A DNA stretch of 64,000 nt. It comes from Oscheius sp. JU75 (taxonomy: Eukaryota > Nematoda > Chromadorea > Rhabditida > Rhabditidae). Shown here one piece after another: positions 38,002-52,043 of the stretch. Each line of letters starts with the position of its first letter. Positions within the stretch are counted from its first letter, which is position 1. The stretch lies in NCBI GenBank assembly GCA_037178855.1, contig JASJZC010000004.1, positions 2,852,001-2,916,000 of the forward strand. The letters run 5' to 3'. A model generated the notes under the pieces. The model did not search any database and was not told the DNA's origin. It saw only the letters and a list, made by a program, of their open reading frames with translations. A program made the position numbers and the translations under genes.

Positions 38002-38512
38002 AAAGCCCCTTAGTTTTCCCACTTTTAGCCTTTCTAGTAGATTTTCTAAGAAACAAATTTCTATTCTAACTTATTGGCCTCCTCTCGCCGTGCGCAAGTC
38101 TTTCAACTTTGGGAATCTCCCCTGTGTCCTTCCGCCGCCGCTTTTCCTCAAAACCGCTGCAATAGCCCCTCCCTCCCTATTCTTTCACTTTTGCGTACCC
38201 TTCTGACTCTTTGCTACCCTCGTTGTCTTTTCTATGCATCGATTCTTTCTAACTTTGTTTGTACATTCAGTGTGTGGTCTTCTTCCCCAAAAGCTCTTCG
38301 GTACTGCCGACGTGCACTCCGGTTCAAAATTTCTATGCATCGATAAAAAGTGTGTATTTCTCAGGAAATGCGAGCCATACCCGCCCCTTCACCCAAGCCT
38401 TCACTCTGTAGCCTTTTCTCTAGTAGAGAGACATAACACTTTATATTCTGAACACCGATCAGAGGTGTCCGAGTTTGTCAATAAACTGTTTTTAATCGGC
38501 TTTGTACACTTA
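38002..38512. other. Convergent 3' spacer
   Basis: Pyrimidine-rich, with no supported exon. It should hold the 3' UTRs of the two-BED gene (+) and the p38-like kinase (-). CAATAAAC at about 38479-38486 is near the kinase end but on the opposite strand. Confidence 0.4.
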
Positions 38513-41020
38513 TTACATTTCTTCAAACGGCTCTACAGAAAAGTTGAGGATTTCGTCCCATATGATCCGTTTCCATTCATTCAACGACTTGTCCTCGATG
38601 AACTGCCAATCGGCCAATGGTTCCTCCTCGGGCACATGCCAGCCCTCGAAATATGAGTGTTCTAATGCTCCTTCCACGGTCAGTCTAAATGAGATTTGCT
38701 CGAGAGCAAGGCTATACCACCTTTCGTCCGGGTCGAGAACCAACATCTTATCCAAGAAGTCGGCAAACTCTTTGCCATACTGTTGGTAGGTCTTTTGAAA
38801 GTCTCTCCGATGATAATGAGCAAAACTTTCGAGAAGTTTCCGCAGTTCCTGATCGTTTTCCCGTTCAATCTGTAAAATAAAAGTGGAATAAAAGGTGAAA
38901 ATACCTTGTCTAAAAGTTGTTCGGATGGACTGCCGACGATCTCGATTATGGATGTGTACAGCAGTGTTTCTGAAAGCATTTTGTGCTATCGAAGTTGTTC
39001 TTACCATTGTCTCCAGTGAAGATGGGCGACAGCTGCATGATCTCTCCTGCTATGCAACCAATGGACCAAAGATCCGCTGAAAATATTATATCTGGGTAAA
39101 ATATTGGCTTCACAAATAATTTTCACTTTTTCAAATGCAAAAATTTATTGACTTCCAAACAACTTTTTCATTCGTTGTAATCACCATTATGTTGCACCAC
39201 GTCTGCCCATTTCACGGGTAGCTTACGGATGCCACGCTCGTAGAACATCTCGGGTTTCGACACGAAGAAGTTTGTCAACTAGGTTTTGAGTGCGGAAGTG
39301 TTGTCCTCCAATGTTGTTGGTGAGTCCGGAACAGATAATAGTCATAAGGTACAATGTTCGGACTCTAAGGAGAATGGTATAGAATCTCCCAACCTAGGCG
39401 TGGATCTTGGAGCGAGTGAGTTTTGCAACATGGGGACGCGCGTTGTCCATCTGCAGGATGACCTTCGACTTCAGCGGCCGTTTCTGACGAAGTGCAACGG
39501 CAACCTTTTCAAGTTGCTGGCTGTATACGATGGCCGTAAGGGTAGTTCCAGCATCCAGCAGTTCTCAGTCCCCTTCGATATCCCAGAAATACGGAGAAAA
39601 TAGCATAATCGTATTTTGATGGGTGTCGGGTTTCACATCAGGACTTGATGTCTGCTCTGGACCCACTCATTGACGCTTCCTTAGTACGTACCCACTTCTC
39701 GTCTCCCGTGACCAGGCGTGGCAAAAAGGATTTCTTTTCATACCTGGACAGGCGAGAATGGGCGACGAACACTTCTGCCGCTTCTGGGCGTCACTGAGGT
39801 CATGCGGCAACCACGTGTCCAGTTTCTTCGTAAATCTCAATTGCTTCAAACGATGTTCTACTTCTCAACTTTCCAGCGAAAGTTGTTGGTTGGCTTGACC
39901 TTGGCTCACCATCGACGTTTTTGTCCCCAGACCGAAAGCGATGGAGCCATAACTGGCATACCCTCATAGACATCGTCCCTTGGCCATAAACAGTGTTGCT
40001 ATTAGCCGCCGTTTAGGCTCCATTCGTGCCTTTGAGGGACTCATTCGACATGACATGTCGCAGATGATAGGGGGCAGGTCATCAATAGTCCGGATTAAAA
40101 CGAAAAGAGAACAAGTTACAAAAAGCGAAAAGACTTATTTGCCAACCCAATACATGCCTACCAGGAGTTGAGTAGTTTCCAACTTTCCAGTAGATCGTTT
40201 CGGGACTTCTGTACCTCTTGGTGGTCACACACTCCGTCATCTGCGATTCGTGTCCATCGAGAGATCGTGCTAGTCCGAAGTCGAGAACCGTAAGGGTACA
40301 GTCTCCTCTCAAAGCTGAAGTTTTAGGTGACTGAATTTAAGAAACGAACCAAGATTCTCAGGTTTCAGGTCGCGGTGAATTATTTTGACAGAGTGTAAGT
40401 ACTTCACGGCAATTAGCAGCTGATAAATTATGGCATTTATCTGCCGCATATCGAGCAGTCTTTTTCCCGCCTTCCGCTCATTTTTCAGAACCTGAGCTAG
40501 GCAAGTTCCAGCATAAATGGACACAACATATCTGGAATTATTCCGGGAAGAAGTGTAAATCTGAAGCTTACATTTCCTTCAGATCTTCTGCTCGAGGATC
40601 AGGGCTGTACAGATCGAAAGCTCTGATTAAATTGTCGTGGCGGATCAGCTGAAGCAATTTGATTTCTCGATACAGGCGACGAGCCTAGAAATCGGTTAAA
40701 TACCTCATCTCAATATGGAACTAACCTGACGATCATCAGAAAAGGGATTTTTGAATCTCTTGATTGCCACACTGTGACACACAGACCCGTTTGCTCCTTT
40801 GCACTGGACTTCAGTTCTTCTGCAAATAGAACCTTGTACTTCTGTTGAGAGTTTTTTTCTTTTATGCAACCAGAAAGAAAACTCACACAACATTTCCATA
40901 GGAGCCACCACCAACATAAGACAGAGAAGGCGAATACTCTTTGGGGATTGCAAAGGTGAGAGTGTGATTGGGAAGAATATTCACCAAGATGTGGTGAAAA
41001 CATCTGCTCCTATCAGTCAT
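38513..41020 (-). CDS. p38-like MAP kinase with altered activation loop (TEC)
   Basis: Start at 41020 (MTDRSRCFHHIL). Kinase motifs in order: Gly loop VGGGSYGNVV, catalytic Lys SVAIKRFKNPF, ARRLYREIKLLQLIRHDN, HSVKIIHRDLKPENLA, DFGLARSLDGHESQMTEC, VTTKRYRSPETIYWKVGNYS, ADLWSIGCIAGEIMQLSPIF, MLVLDPDERW, and a p38-type C-terminal lobe ending DWQFIEDKSLNEWKRIIWDE and VEPFEEM. K, HRD and DFG are intact, so it should be able to bind ATP and catalyse. The TGY dual-phosphorylation motif of p38 is replaced by TEC, losing the Tyr, and the following WYRAPE-type segment is KRYRSPE. It is a divergent paralogue rather than the main p38. One short intron carries a mariner element. Confidence 0.9.
39104..40150 (-). 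mobile_element. Mariner-family transposon remnant inside the kinase intron
   Basis: About 1047 bp, flanked by TA dinucleotides (39102-39103 and 40151-40152). Inverted ends: TTGGCTTCACAAATAATTTT on the left, and on the right, read inward, TTGGGTTGGCAAATAAGTCT, similar for about 30 bp. The minus strand encodes decayed mariner transposase. Recognisable parts are LDAGTTLTAIVYSQQLEKV, VILQMDNARPHVAKLT and, at the end, FYERGIRKLPVKWADVVQHN, then a stop. Stops and frame changes interrupt the frame, so it is inactive. Without it and one TA, the host intron is about 40 nt. Confidence 0.9.
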
Positions 41021-41631
41021 CTTTACTCTGCAACGGATTGGTAACTAATAACAAACTCTTTGGTACCGGTCATTGAGCATTGTTTGAGGTAGACGGAGAG
41101 ACCAAAATTTGAGAGTTCCACATAGATATATGACAGGGAAAGTGGTGCTAAAGCTACACTGACGGGATGGTTCACGGGATGAAGACACACGGGACGTAAC
41201 GATAACAAACAAACGGCGCTGCTGACTCTCCCCAACGGCTAGTGACTTCTTTTCAAGACCCGTCTCTCTATTTTCTATACAGAACTATGTAGATCTCTCA
41301 TTGTCTCAGTCAGAGAGCTTCAAAAACAAAGGTAGACTGCAAGCTTTGTTAGGTATAGAACAGGTAAGACGTTTGATTTTGGGAACTTATTGCAAACTGA
41401 CAGAGTCCAACTCCATTGAAACTTTGTTAGAATACCCTCAGAAAAAATATCTTTTCCAATTGATCCTTTGTCCCGTCCTATGACATCATTGCGTCTCGAT
41501 TGTGCAATCGGGGGCGGGGCCACGTCGCGGCCGCTGCAGCCACGATAATTCTGTCCATTTCTGCCTCAACATCACTTTCTTGTCCTCTTCTCTCCTTTTC
41601 TTGTCAATAACTCGTGTTTTAGCAAGCAAAA
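41021..41631. other. Divergent promoter region, p38-like kinase and bZIP gene
   Basis: About 610 nt between divergent start codons, without a supported exon. A CGTGTTTTAG acceptor-like sequence ends 9 nt before the bZIP ATG. Confidence 0.45.
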
Positions 41632-42491
41632 ATGAACTCTATGTGGAACAGCAACTCCTGGAACTGTTCTTGGCAACAGGAACAAGATGCTCCGCCCTAC
41701 TATCCGCAATTTATGAACACAACTATTTGTGAGCCCGCTCCACTTCATAGGTTACCACTTCTGGAAGAACGGTAAGTACCTAACTAGCCGTCCTTTTGTA
41801 TGCCTTCCGTTTGTATTGGCGCTGCGCGCAAAACTTTCGGAGGCTCGCTTTTATTTTGTGATCATGGACAAACAAACAAACAACAACAGAGTCCGCCACA
41901 GAAACCATCCCGCTTTAAATAGTGGAATAGTGGAGATCAAATACTTATAATAATGTTTTCAGGGGCTATGAGGCGCGTACAGGAAGTGCAGAACAATCCT
42001 AGTTAACGTCTATCGGCCCAGAATTTAACAATCTTCTTGATCTCGAACCCTCATTTGATTGGCAGATTCATGACTATAACAATTATCTCAATCCGGTTTC
42101 TCCAAAGCAGCAGCTCGATCCCGAGTTTGTCGAGTTTTTCCCCGACTACCAGCCTCCTTCATCAGGTACTTTTGCAAGAGTATGTGCCTAAAAATCTATC
42201 TATTTAGCTTCTCCTTCCTCGTCTACTACTTCTTCAAACTTTTCCTCTTCGCCTCCTCTTTCGGATGAACTTGCCGTCAAGCGCTACAAAGCCATGATGG
42301 CAGCTCGCCGTGCCAGAGCCAAAAAAGCAGAAACTTTGAAGAGAAACAGAAAAGATGAGAAGGTTCTCGAGCAAAGGAACATTGAACTCAAATCGACGTT
42401 GTCTGTTCTGGAGCAGCAGGTCGAGAGCTACAAGAAAATGATCTTGTTGGCTTGTGGAGGAGAGGTTCCGTCAATGTTCTCTCGGTTCTAG
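41632..42491 (+). CDS. bZIP transcription factor, with an in-frame TAG that needs explaining
   Basis: Exon 1 (41632-41771) reads MNSMWNSNSWNCSWQQEQDA... to PLLEER. The middle exon encodes an acidic/aromatic region (EFNNLLDLEPSFDWQIHDYN; FVEFFPDYQPPSS). The last exon starts with a Ser-rich stretch, followed by the bZIP: basic region KAMMAARRARAKKAETLKRN and a zipper with heptad Leu/Val (EKVLEQRNIELKSTLSVLEQ), ending PSMFSRF. The invariant basic-region Asn (NxxAAxxxR) appears to be Met here. With the consensus donor at 41772 and acceptor at 41963 the frame is right, but TAG at 42000-42002 interrupts it. The alternative acceptor at 42003 shifts into an immediate stop. It could be a missed micro-exon, readthrough, a sequence error or early decay. 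The intron carries a repeat. Confidence 0.72.
41788..41945 (-). repeat. Truncated dispersed repeat family B in bZIP intron
   Basis: Read on the minus strand it has a head-like CTATTTAAAGCGGGATGGTT and TTTCTGTGGCGGACTCTGTT, a TTTGTTTGTTTGTCC run and ACAAAAGGACGGCTAG. These are shared with 31915-32330 (reverse) and in part with 59800-60085. Confidence 0.55.
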
Positions 42492-42889
42492 TTCGTTTTC
42501 TCTTTTGTATTAATTCGAGAAAATGAATTTCGAGAACAAACAACATATTATTTTTGTATTTCACACTTATGCAAAAGAGATAACAGTTTGAGGACACAGT
42601 AGCGTTTACGAGAAGGACTGAACGTTCCCGAGTCCGGAACATGTTTACAAGTTCCTTTAAGTAACCTTTTGTACAGGGTTACCTACCCTCAAAGCTCCAA
42701 AAACTTGTTCAAATGGAGAATTCCGCTATTCAGCCCCAATATTCGTTCCAAACCAATGACTAATCATACCCTTTCCGTTTACATTTCCCTTGTTTTGCTT
42801 GCCTGTCGCTCTCATCGTTTGGTGCAACATTTTACCATTTTGACCGTTAACTTTCTGCATAACTTTGCATCGCAAACAGTCTACGTGTG
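42492..42889. other. Spacer between bZIP and SLC13 genes (tandem, plus strand)
   Basis: About 400 nt with the bZIP 3' UTR and the upstream flank of the SLC13 gene. No supported exon. Confidence 0.4.
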
Positions 42890-44914
42890 ATGATACCTCG
42901 TCGGTCTGTTCTCCTTCGCAAAGTTGGGTTTCTATTGATTCCCATCGTTGGAATTCCTCTTCTCTTGTTCGGAAAGGTATTGTCTTTGTTGTCAGCTATT
43001 AATCACAGCTAGGAGTACTTGTGTATCTACGTAATATGGGTCAGTGGAGCCTATATCGGGTCGAATTTAATCCCCATGGCTATAGCGTCTCTTCTTCCCA
43101 TTTTCTTCTTTCCCGTCTTCCATATTGTCACAGCTGGGGAGATTAGCATGATGTACTTCAGGGTAAGAATCATTGAAATGTCTCAACTCTTTTTCAGGAT
43201 GTCGCTGTACTTTTCACTGTAACAATGTTGATGGCATTGGCTGTGGAAGAGGTAAAACTTCACTCTCGGATTGCCTTGACGTTGTTGAAAGTTTCTGGGT
43301 CGAAGAGACAATATGTCCTTATGAGCTTCATGCTTGCCACCACCTTCATGTGAGAGTCTTTCTCACAAATACTAAATCCTTCCAGCTCTTTCTTTATCTC
43401 TGACGCAGCTGCAACAGCCTTAATGATCCCCATAGCCATGGCCATTATTCAGACTTTACAGTCTGTAGGAAAGAATAGCAACAACTGCGAAAAGTAGGAT
43501 TGCGACTAGAACCATCTAGGTGACTTCAGAGGATCGAATCAAAGCGTATTCACCGATTGGCATAGTTTTTCGGAGGAGGATAAAGGGTTTGGGAAAGCAT
43601 TGTTGCTGGCTGCTTCCCATTGCTCTGGGATCGGAGGAGCCGCTGTTCTGACAGGCAGCCCTGCAAATTTGCTCCTCAACGATCAGATGCAGTTGTAAGA
43701 GCCAGTTCATTTTCCTGTACGCATTGCTTCAGTTTCTACCCCAACTATACTGGAATCTCCTACACACAATGGCTAGCGTATGCAATGCCTACAATACCCT
43801 TTCTTCTTATCCTTGATTTCATCGTTTTAGTTGTGAGTTAACTTCAGTTCCTCTCGAAAAACATTTAGTGGACGTGCATGGGAAAGGAACATCTTCTTTT
43901 CTTGGAAAATCTCTTTAGATCGAAGAACAAAAAGAAGGTGCAAGATGAAAAGTCTGTTCGTATGATCGAGGCAATAAGAAAAAGTTACAATGATCTAGGA
44001 CCGATTAGGTAAATTGGATCACTTCTCCTGATAACGCACACAGATTCGGAGAAGGCTCTTTACTCTTTTGGTTCGGAATATTGACCCTTTTGTGGATATT
44101 CCGGAGTCCGGGATTCATGAGCGGATGGGCCGATCTTTTACCCGAAAGAGGGTAGGTATACACATAAATGAAACCTAATTCTTTAGGAAGTACCTGTCCG
44201 ACTCGACCATCGGTGTTCTAATTGCATCTCTGATGTTTATTTGGCCCAAGGATCCTTGGAATGACGGTGAGAGTGAGAGTTTCTTTGAAGACTTACTTTG
44301 CAGAGAACCTGTCACCTATATTGACATACGAGGTCATGAAGCAGAAGTTTTCCTGGACAATTTTGCTCTTTATTGGACAGGCTAGTGCACTAGCCTACGG
44401 AGTTAAAGTATTGTTTCCCTTTTTTGAAACTAATTTATCTTCAAGATATCCGGTCTTGGAGATCTCGTCTCGTGCCAAGTACAGAAAATCATCAGCTCCC
44501 GTAGTCCCTTGCTGCTACAAGTCTTCGCCTATCTGTTCGCTTTAGTCATCAGAGAGATTTTCGGAGTATCCACGGTCTTGATAGGCGTCTTTCTCAGCTG
44601 CTCTCAGAACTTTGGAATCAATCCATTGTACATCGGACTGCCAGTGACGCTCGTCCTATCATTCGGCTTCATGACCAGAACAAACGTGATGAACATGCTT
44701 CTGATAGAGACCAAACTAATCTCCATCCGGGACACGGTGAGTCATTTCTTATTAAAATCAAAAGATTTTCCAGATATACTCTGGTTTCTTCATGGACATT
44801 TTTGCCTTCCTACTGGTCATTTTGAATATGAACACTTATGCCTTCTGGGCTCTGGATCTATCTCATATTCCCCCGTCTCCGCCTTCCCAGCTCAATTGCT
44901 CCTCACATTATTAA
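42890..44914 (+). CDS. SLC13-family sodium/dicarboxylate (or sulfate/citrate) symporter
   Basis: Multi-exon polytopic carrier of the DASS/SLC13 family, which couples Na+ to uptake of di/tricarboxylates or sulfate at the plasma membrane. Start MIPRRSVLLRKVGFLLIPIV (TM1), then a second exon with CIYVIWVSGAYIGSNLIPMA and IASLLPIFFFPVFHI (TM2-3). Next VEEVKLHSRIALTLLKVSG, and the first ion/substrate hairpin SFFISDAAATALMIPIAMAI, where the family usually has SNTAT. GIGGAAVLTGSPANLLLNDQ matches the conserved GGxxTxxGTxPN loop, followed by several C-terminal TM segments. The second repeat is expected near 44640 (GLPVTLVLSFGFM). It ends LNCSSHY, TAA at 44912-44914, only 42 nt from the convergent PAN2 end. 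Substrate cannot be assigned. Confidence 0.88.
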
Positions 44915-44956
44915 TTTTTTTTATTCTCTTCTCGAGGTTTCTTGTACAAATGTTAG

Positions 44957-47900
44957 TTATTCGATGAGAGATGATATGGGCGAGACGGATTTAGCTGGAG
45001 ATTCACTTAGCCGCCAATTCGATTGGTTACCCGTCTCGTAGAGCTGCTGGATTTTTGTGAGAAGAGATCCTTAGAAGTTTGAATAAAAGAAAAAGACTGA
45101 TACTCACCGTCTTTCTGGAATTCCAAATACTTTTTGTACAGTTGAAGGGCGATGCGAGCATCTACTACACTACAGTGTGTCGTCTCTTGGATTCGTTCGC
45201 CTAATAGATGCCAGGCCAGGAACTGAAGAGAGATGTATCGTTTGTCGGGTAGATGGAACAGATGGACAGTGTCACAGATCTGTTCCGGAGGCACGTAGAT
45301 GTTGAGAACGGCAAAGTCGTTCTGAAGACCGTGTCCGACAAAAATGACGCCTTTCTCGATCAGATGTAGCAGTTTGAGATAGACTCTCTTCAGAGTAGTC
45401 AAATGTTTTGTTGATCGAGTCGGGTCTAGATCATCCTCCATGATACCACTAATTGAATAGTTCTAAGTCGCCTGACTCTACTACCTGTATGCCGTGAGGT
45501 AGTCGTCGACGACTGTTCCAACACACGTCACCACATAGTCGTCGATGAGAGCAATCTCCCCGGTCGCGTCCACACAGCTCACTCTTCCCACCGTCTTTCT
45601 GCCGAGTTCCTGCAATTTCTTGTTATAACCATCATATCAACTTGCCCCATGAGTTTCGAGTTGACCCACGTCGACAAACTCCGCGTCGATTCCAACAATG
45701 TCTCCGGCTGACGGGATCAAGTGAGAACTTCTCTCTTTCATGAAGTTGTCGTTTCCGGCCAAATTACAGTCCGTTTGGAAAACATTTGCCGAGATTGCTT
45801 TCCTCTTTTCAGGGACTAAAACTGATTAAAGGTTGAGTCAGTACAGTTCTACCAGTCATGACGTCGCTCTTGGTACTCGCATAGATGAAAGCAAGAGGGA
45901 GTTTCCAGCGATGATCGAGATGAAGAGCTTCCTCTTGATGGATCTCGGTGATCAGCACATCGTTCACAACCACCCAATTGCTGTAATTTATATATAAGCA
46001 GATCAGTTCGGAGAGCCAACTTCTTGTTTCCAGTTCTGAGCAGAGTGACGACATGTTTCTCGAGTTCTTCCTCGGTCTCTCTCATAATTTCTACAACACA
46101 ACCGACGAGCTCATAGCTGTCAGCGTCTTTGTCTGGCTGTTCGGAGAGGATCGCGATGCCATTAGACAGTTTGGCCGAAAAAGACTTGCTCACGAATTGC
46201 TTCCACTCTCCACCCGTATCCGAGAGCCAAGTCTCACACTCCGTTTCCCAATCGCTAAGACCATGAGAGTATTTACAACAGGGTCTGAACATGCATTGAT
46301 GTTGAAACAGAAGAGAAACACTTACCGATTGCGGCAATCGAGTCCATATCTACAAACTTTTTCGGTCTTCCCTCCCAAGCCTAGAGAATACTCTTGTTCC
46401 GGAGCCCTGTATTTTGGACGCCGTTCGGATAGCTATATAACAATGTTGGAGCAAAATAGATCGAGGTACCTTCAACTGTTCCTCCCAGAACATCTTGTAT
46501 CTTTCAGCTGACGGATTCGCGTCGATCAGTAGAACCGGAGGTAATCGTTTCACTTTTCGAGTATCTTCCATTCTTGTCTTGGTCTGACAGACTGGACACT
46601 CTCCTTCTCGTTGTCCTCGCTGATGAAGAGCCTTTTCGATCAGAGAACAGAGTGTCAAATGTTCCGCTACTGAAGAAAACGTCTTTTTTCAAAAAACATT
46701 TTGAAATACCGTTGGAGTATTGAAGAGACAAGAGTGTTCTCTTTTCTTCACCAGGCGTAACTTCTCCACAACGTACACATCTTGAATTCACAGCCAATTC
46801 AGTCTTCAGCAGCTCAGCTATTCGCTCTCCTTCCTCTCCGACGAAAGACTTGTCAATAGCATCAATCATGAACGTGAAGACCTTTTGAGTACTCGGATTT
46901 GGCTGGACCCAAGGAGCAGGAAATCCGGAAGCGAATATAGATCGAAGAAGATTCGTACTGGAGGCGGCAGTTGTGGGAGCATGGTCGCTCATCATTCGGA
47001 AAAGAAACCCGAGTTGACACGAGATACAGTGCTCGTCCTCACACAAGTGACCTAGGAACAGATTTCGGAAGGCCGGAATTATGTACAATAGCTGAAATTT
47101 TGATATATTTTTTTTATAATTATAACTCACATGGACAATTGGATTGACAGCTGAAGCGGTGGCAGAAACATGAACGAGAGGAACGGTCATCGATTTGTTG
47201 CACTTCAAAATTGCTTTCACAGCAGCACTTCCCTTTTTGGAGGTTTTCGTCAGCTGCTTCATCCGACGGTAGAACTGTGGAATCACTACCGGCCTCTCAG
47301 TCAATGCTTCTTCTTAATCTTTCTTATTGATTATAAAACACTTTCTCAGTAAGTGTCCCGGACCATTGAAGTCTTAAGTTGAATAATACCTTGTACAGGC
47401 TCCTCTTCCAAATAGTAGGGAACAGTGTTGAAGTACTGGAAAGGAGTGCCTGCCTTTGGATTTGTGGCATAGGTCACGTACTGGATGGTCTTCACATTCT
47501 GATAGTTTCCAAGAGGTTTTTGTTTCCTGAACAATCTTGTTATCCTAGTAGAAGAGCAAGCCTACCTGTATTTGATTTCTGTCAACTCCTCGGGCCAGTC
47601 AGAAAGGAGGGTCTCGTCCGAAGAGAACGGCATTGGGATGCTTGCCAAAGGCGTCTGGGTATCATCGATTCCGAAGGATTGAGGTAGTCCTAACTGAAAC
47701 AAGATTGTATCCAAAGACGAGAGTACTGACCACAGAATCAGCAAACTCTGTCGGATAGCTTTCTTCGTTAATCGTCGGATTCGCTCGATCGGAATAGACG
47801 TGAATGTTCCCCAACTCGTCTCCGAAAACCATCATCTGATAGGTCGGTGACATTCCAAACGCAGTCAGAGCATAGCCACCCGACTCGATGAGAAGAGGCA

Positions 47901-48939
47901 TTGCAGCCTCTTGTCCATTGATATCGTTGATCTGGGCTTCTCCCATCTGGACAAGAGAATGGATGAACTCTGTCAATGCCAACCTGTGAACAGAAGACGA
48001 CCTTAGAGTCATAGTACGAAGGCAGAAATCGGGTAAAGACCGGGGCAAACGATAGAGCAAGTGGTTTCTGCGCTTGGAACATTCGAAGATCGTAGACTTT
48101 CACATACGGATCGCCGTGAAGAGAATTTACTCTGGGAGATATGAATATAATTATTAGTAACCCCACCTGAAAGAGCAACCGCAAGTGATGAGTCTATTCC
48201 CAGAAATGTCGAAATCCTGAACAGGGCCACCATGGACCTTGGGAAGGATTCGGAGGGTGTCCAGTGAGGACATTGATCTCTGGGAGATCTTCAACTTTGA
48301 TGATGAAATGGAAGAAGGTGAAACTAACATTTCCTTCGGTGTCAGCTGTGTAAATGTGATTGCCACTACTCTTGATGATCATCACATTCTTCTCGTTAAT
48401 CTGAGCCACTCGAATTTCCTTCTGTTTTTCCAGATCGAACTGAATCATTGTCTTTTGGTCTCCACCCAACAACATCGTCGGAGCTGTGGCCAGTCGGAAC
48501 ATACAGGTCATGTTCTCCATGCTTCGTGATCTATATGCTAGAAATTACAATAAATACGGTAACGACTGACGTAAATGTGGAAACAGTGAGTCCTTGTCTT
48601 GTGTGACATCGAAGATGGGTTCCGGAGAGAGAGAAAATTCCAAATTGACTGGCATCCAATGCTCGGACCTCTGTATTGAACGAGGCGAAGGCACTATACT
48701 TATTGTAGCTGTTCTCTCCACAGAATGACGATACTTTTCCCTACAAAAACGAAAACGATACAAATAATAAAAACACCTACATTTGAATTTCCCGACCAGA
48801 TGAGTTCCTCAATCGGATCGAATGCGATAGCAGTTATCGGAGTCGGATTGAGTGGATTCACCTCGATTCGTGTAAAATAGCCAAAGTTTCCAGGCCCTGG
48901 TGGCCAGTCCTCGTTTTCACCGGGTTCCAAAGGCTCCAT
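44957..48939 (-). CDS. PAN2, catalytic subunit of the PAN2-PAN3 poly(A) nuclease
   Basis: PAN2-PAN3 starts shortening of mRNA poly(A) tails. The start at 48939 ([17 protein letters not shown]) follows a TTGCAG acceptor. Domains in order: WD-type propeller ([35 protein letters not shown]), linker to PAN3 (NIHVYSD to YNQ-type region), pseudo-ubiquitin-hydrolase domain ([20 protein letters not shown], where no catalytic Cys/His pair is apparent, as is usual in PAN2), and DEDD exonuclease: [52 protein letters not shown]. The acidic residues D/E, D and D are kept, so it should be active. The C-terminus is best read through a CTAAG acceptor as [13 protein letters not shown] to SSLIE, TAA at 44959-44957. 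Confidence 0.93.
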
Positions 48940-51448
<2,509 letters not shown>

Positions 51449-51525
51449 GGAGATTGGGACTCTTTTAATTGTTTCCGGATGGTTGATTTGATCCACATAA
51501 ATAATTTTGTTACATTCATTGTTTA

Positions 51526-52043
51526 CTACCAGAGGAGGACAATAATACCGATAAGAAAGAGAATCAAGGTGAAAATAAGGGATATTGCGAGGGCGTAGTC
51601 ACAGTAATCCATCTTCTCCGTCAAGAATGCTTTGTGCTTTTGAATCTTTTCGCTCCTAAAAGTGGACTTGCAAAAGTACAAGTCCCGACTCACATGGGTT
51701 GTTTCATCGTCTCTTTCACGACAAGCGCTTCAATGTCCCAACGTGGAACATTTTCTTTTTTGAGGCTAGCGTAGGGATGCTCATCGGGGAGAGGAGAGGG
51801 CTTTAAGAGAGGCATTGAGCTGCGAGAGTTTCTGTAAAAATATTGATGTTTCATCGACCACTCAAAACGTGTGTAAACACCTCTATTGAGAAAAGGGACT
51901 CACCGCTCGACCGTCTTGGCCATTGCTGGATTGAAAATGTTTTTCGGGGTGTGATAGCCGGGATCCTCTTCGTAAACGGCGTCTCTCAGTTCTCTCAAAG
52001 CTGTCAACAGTTCCTCGTCGTTTTCGAAAGAGCTCCCGGACAT
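51526..52043 (-). CDS. Small tail-anchored membrane protein, unknown function
   Basis: Three exons encode about 135 aa. The start is MSGSSFENDEELLTALRELR with an acidic helix, then DPGYHTPKNIFNPAMAKTVE. The second exon has RWDIEALVVKETMKQP. The third is EKIQKHKAFLTEKMDYCDYA, followed by one strong hydrophobic segment, LAISLIFTLILFLIGIIVLL, and only a Trp before TAG at 51528-51526. The topology fits a C-tail-anchored ER or mitochondrial outer membrane protein. I do not recognise the family. Its 3' end is 77 nt from the convergent eEF1A end. Confidence 0.72.

Noticed and set aside
39286-39603. 105-codon plus-strand frame in the kinase intron
   Set aside because: It is antisense to the decayed mariner transposase on the minus strand.
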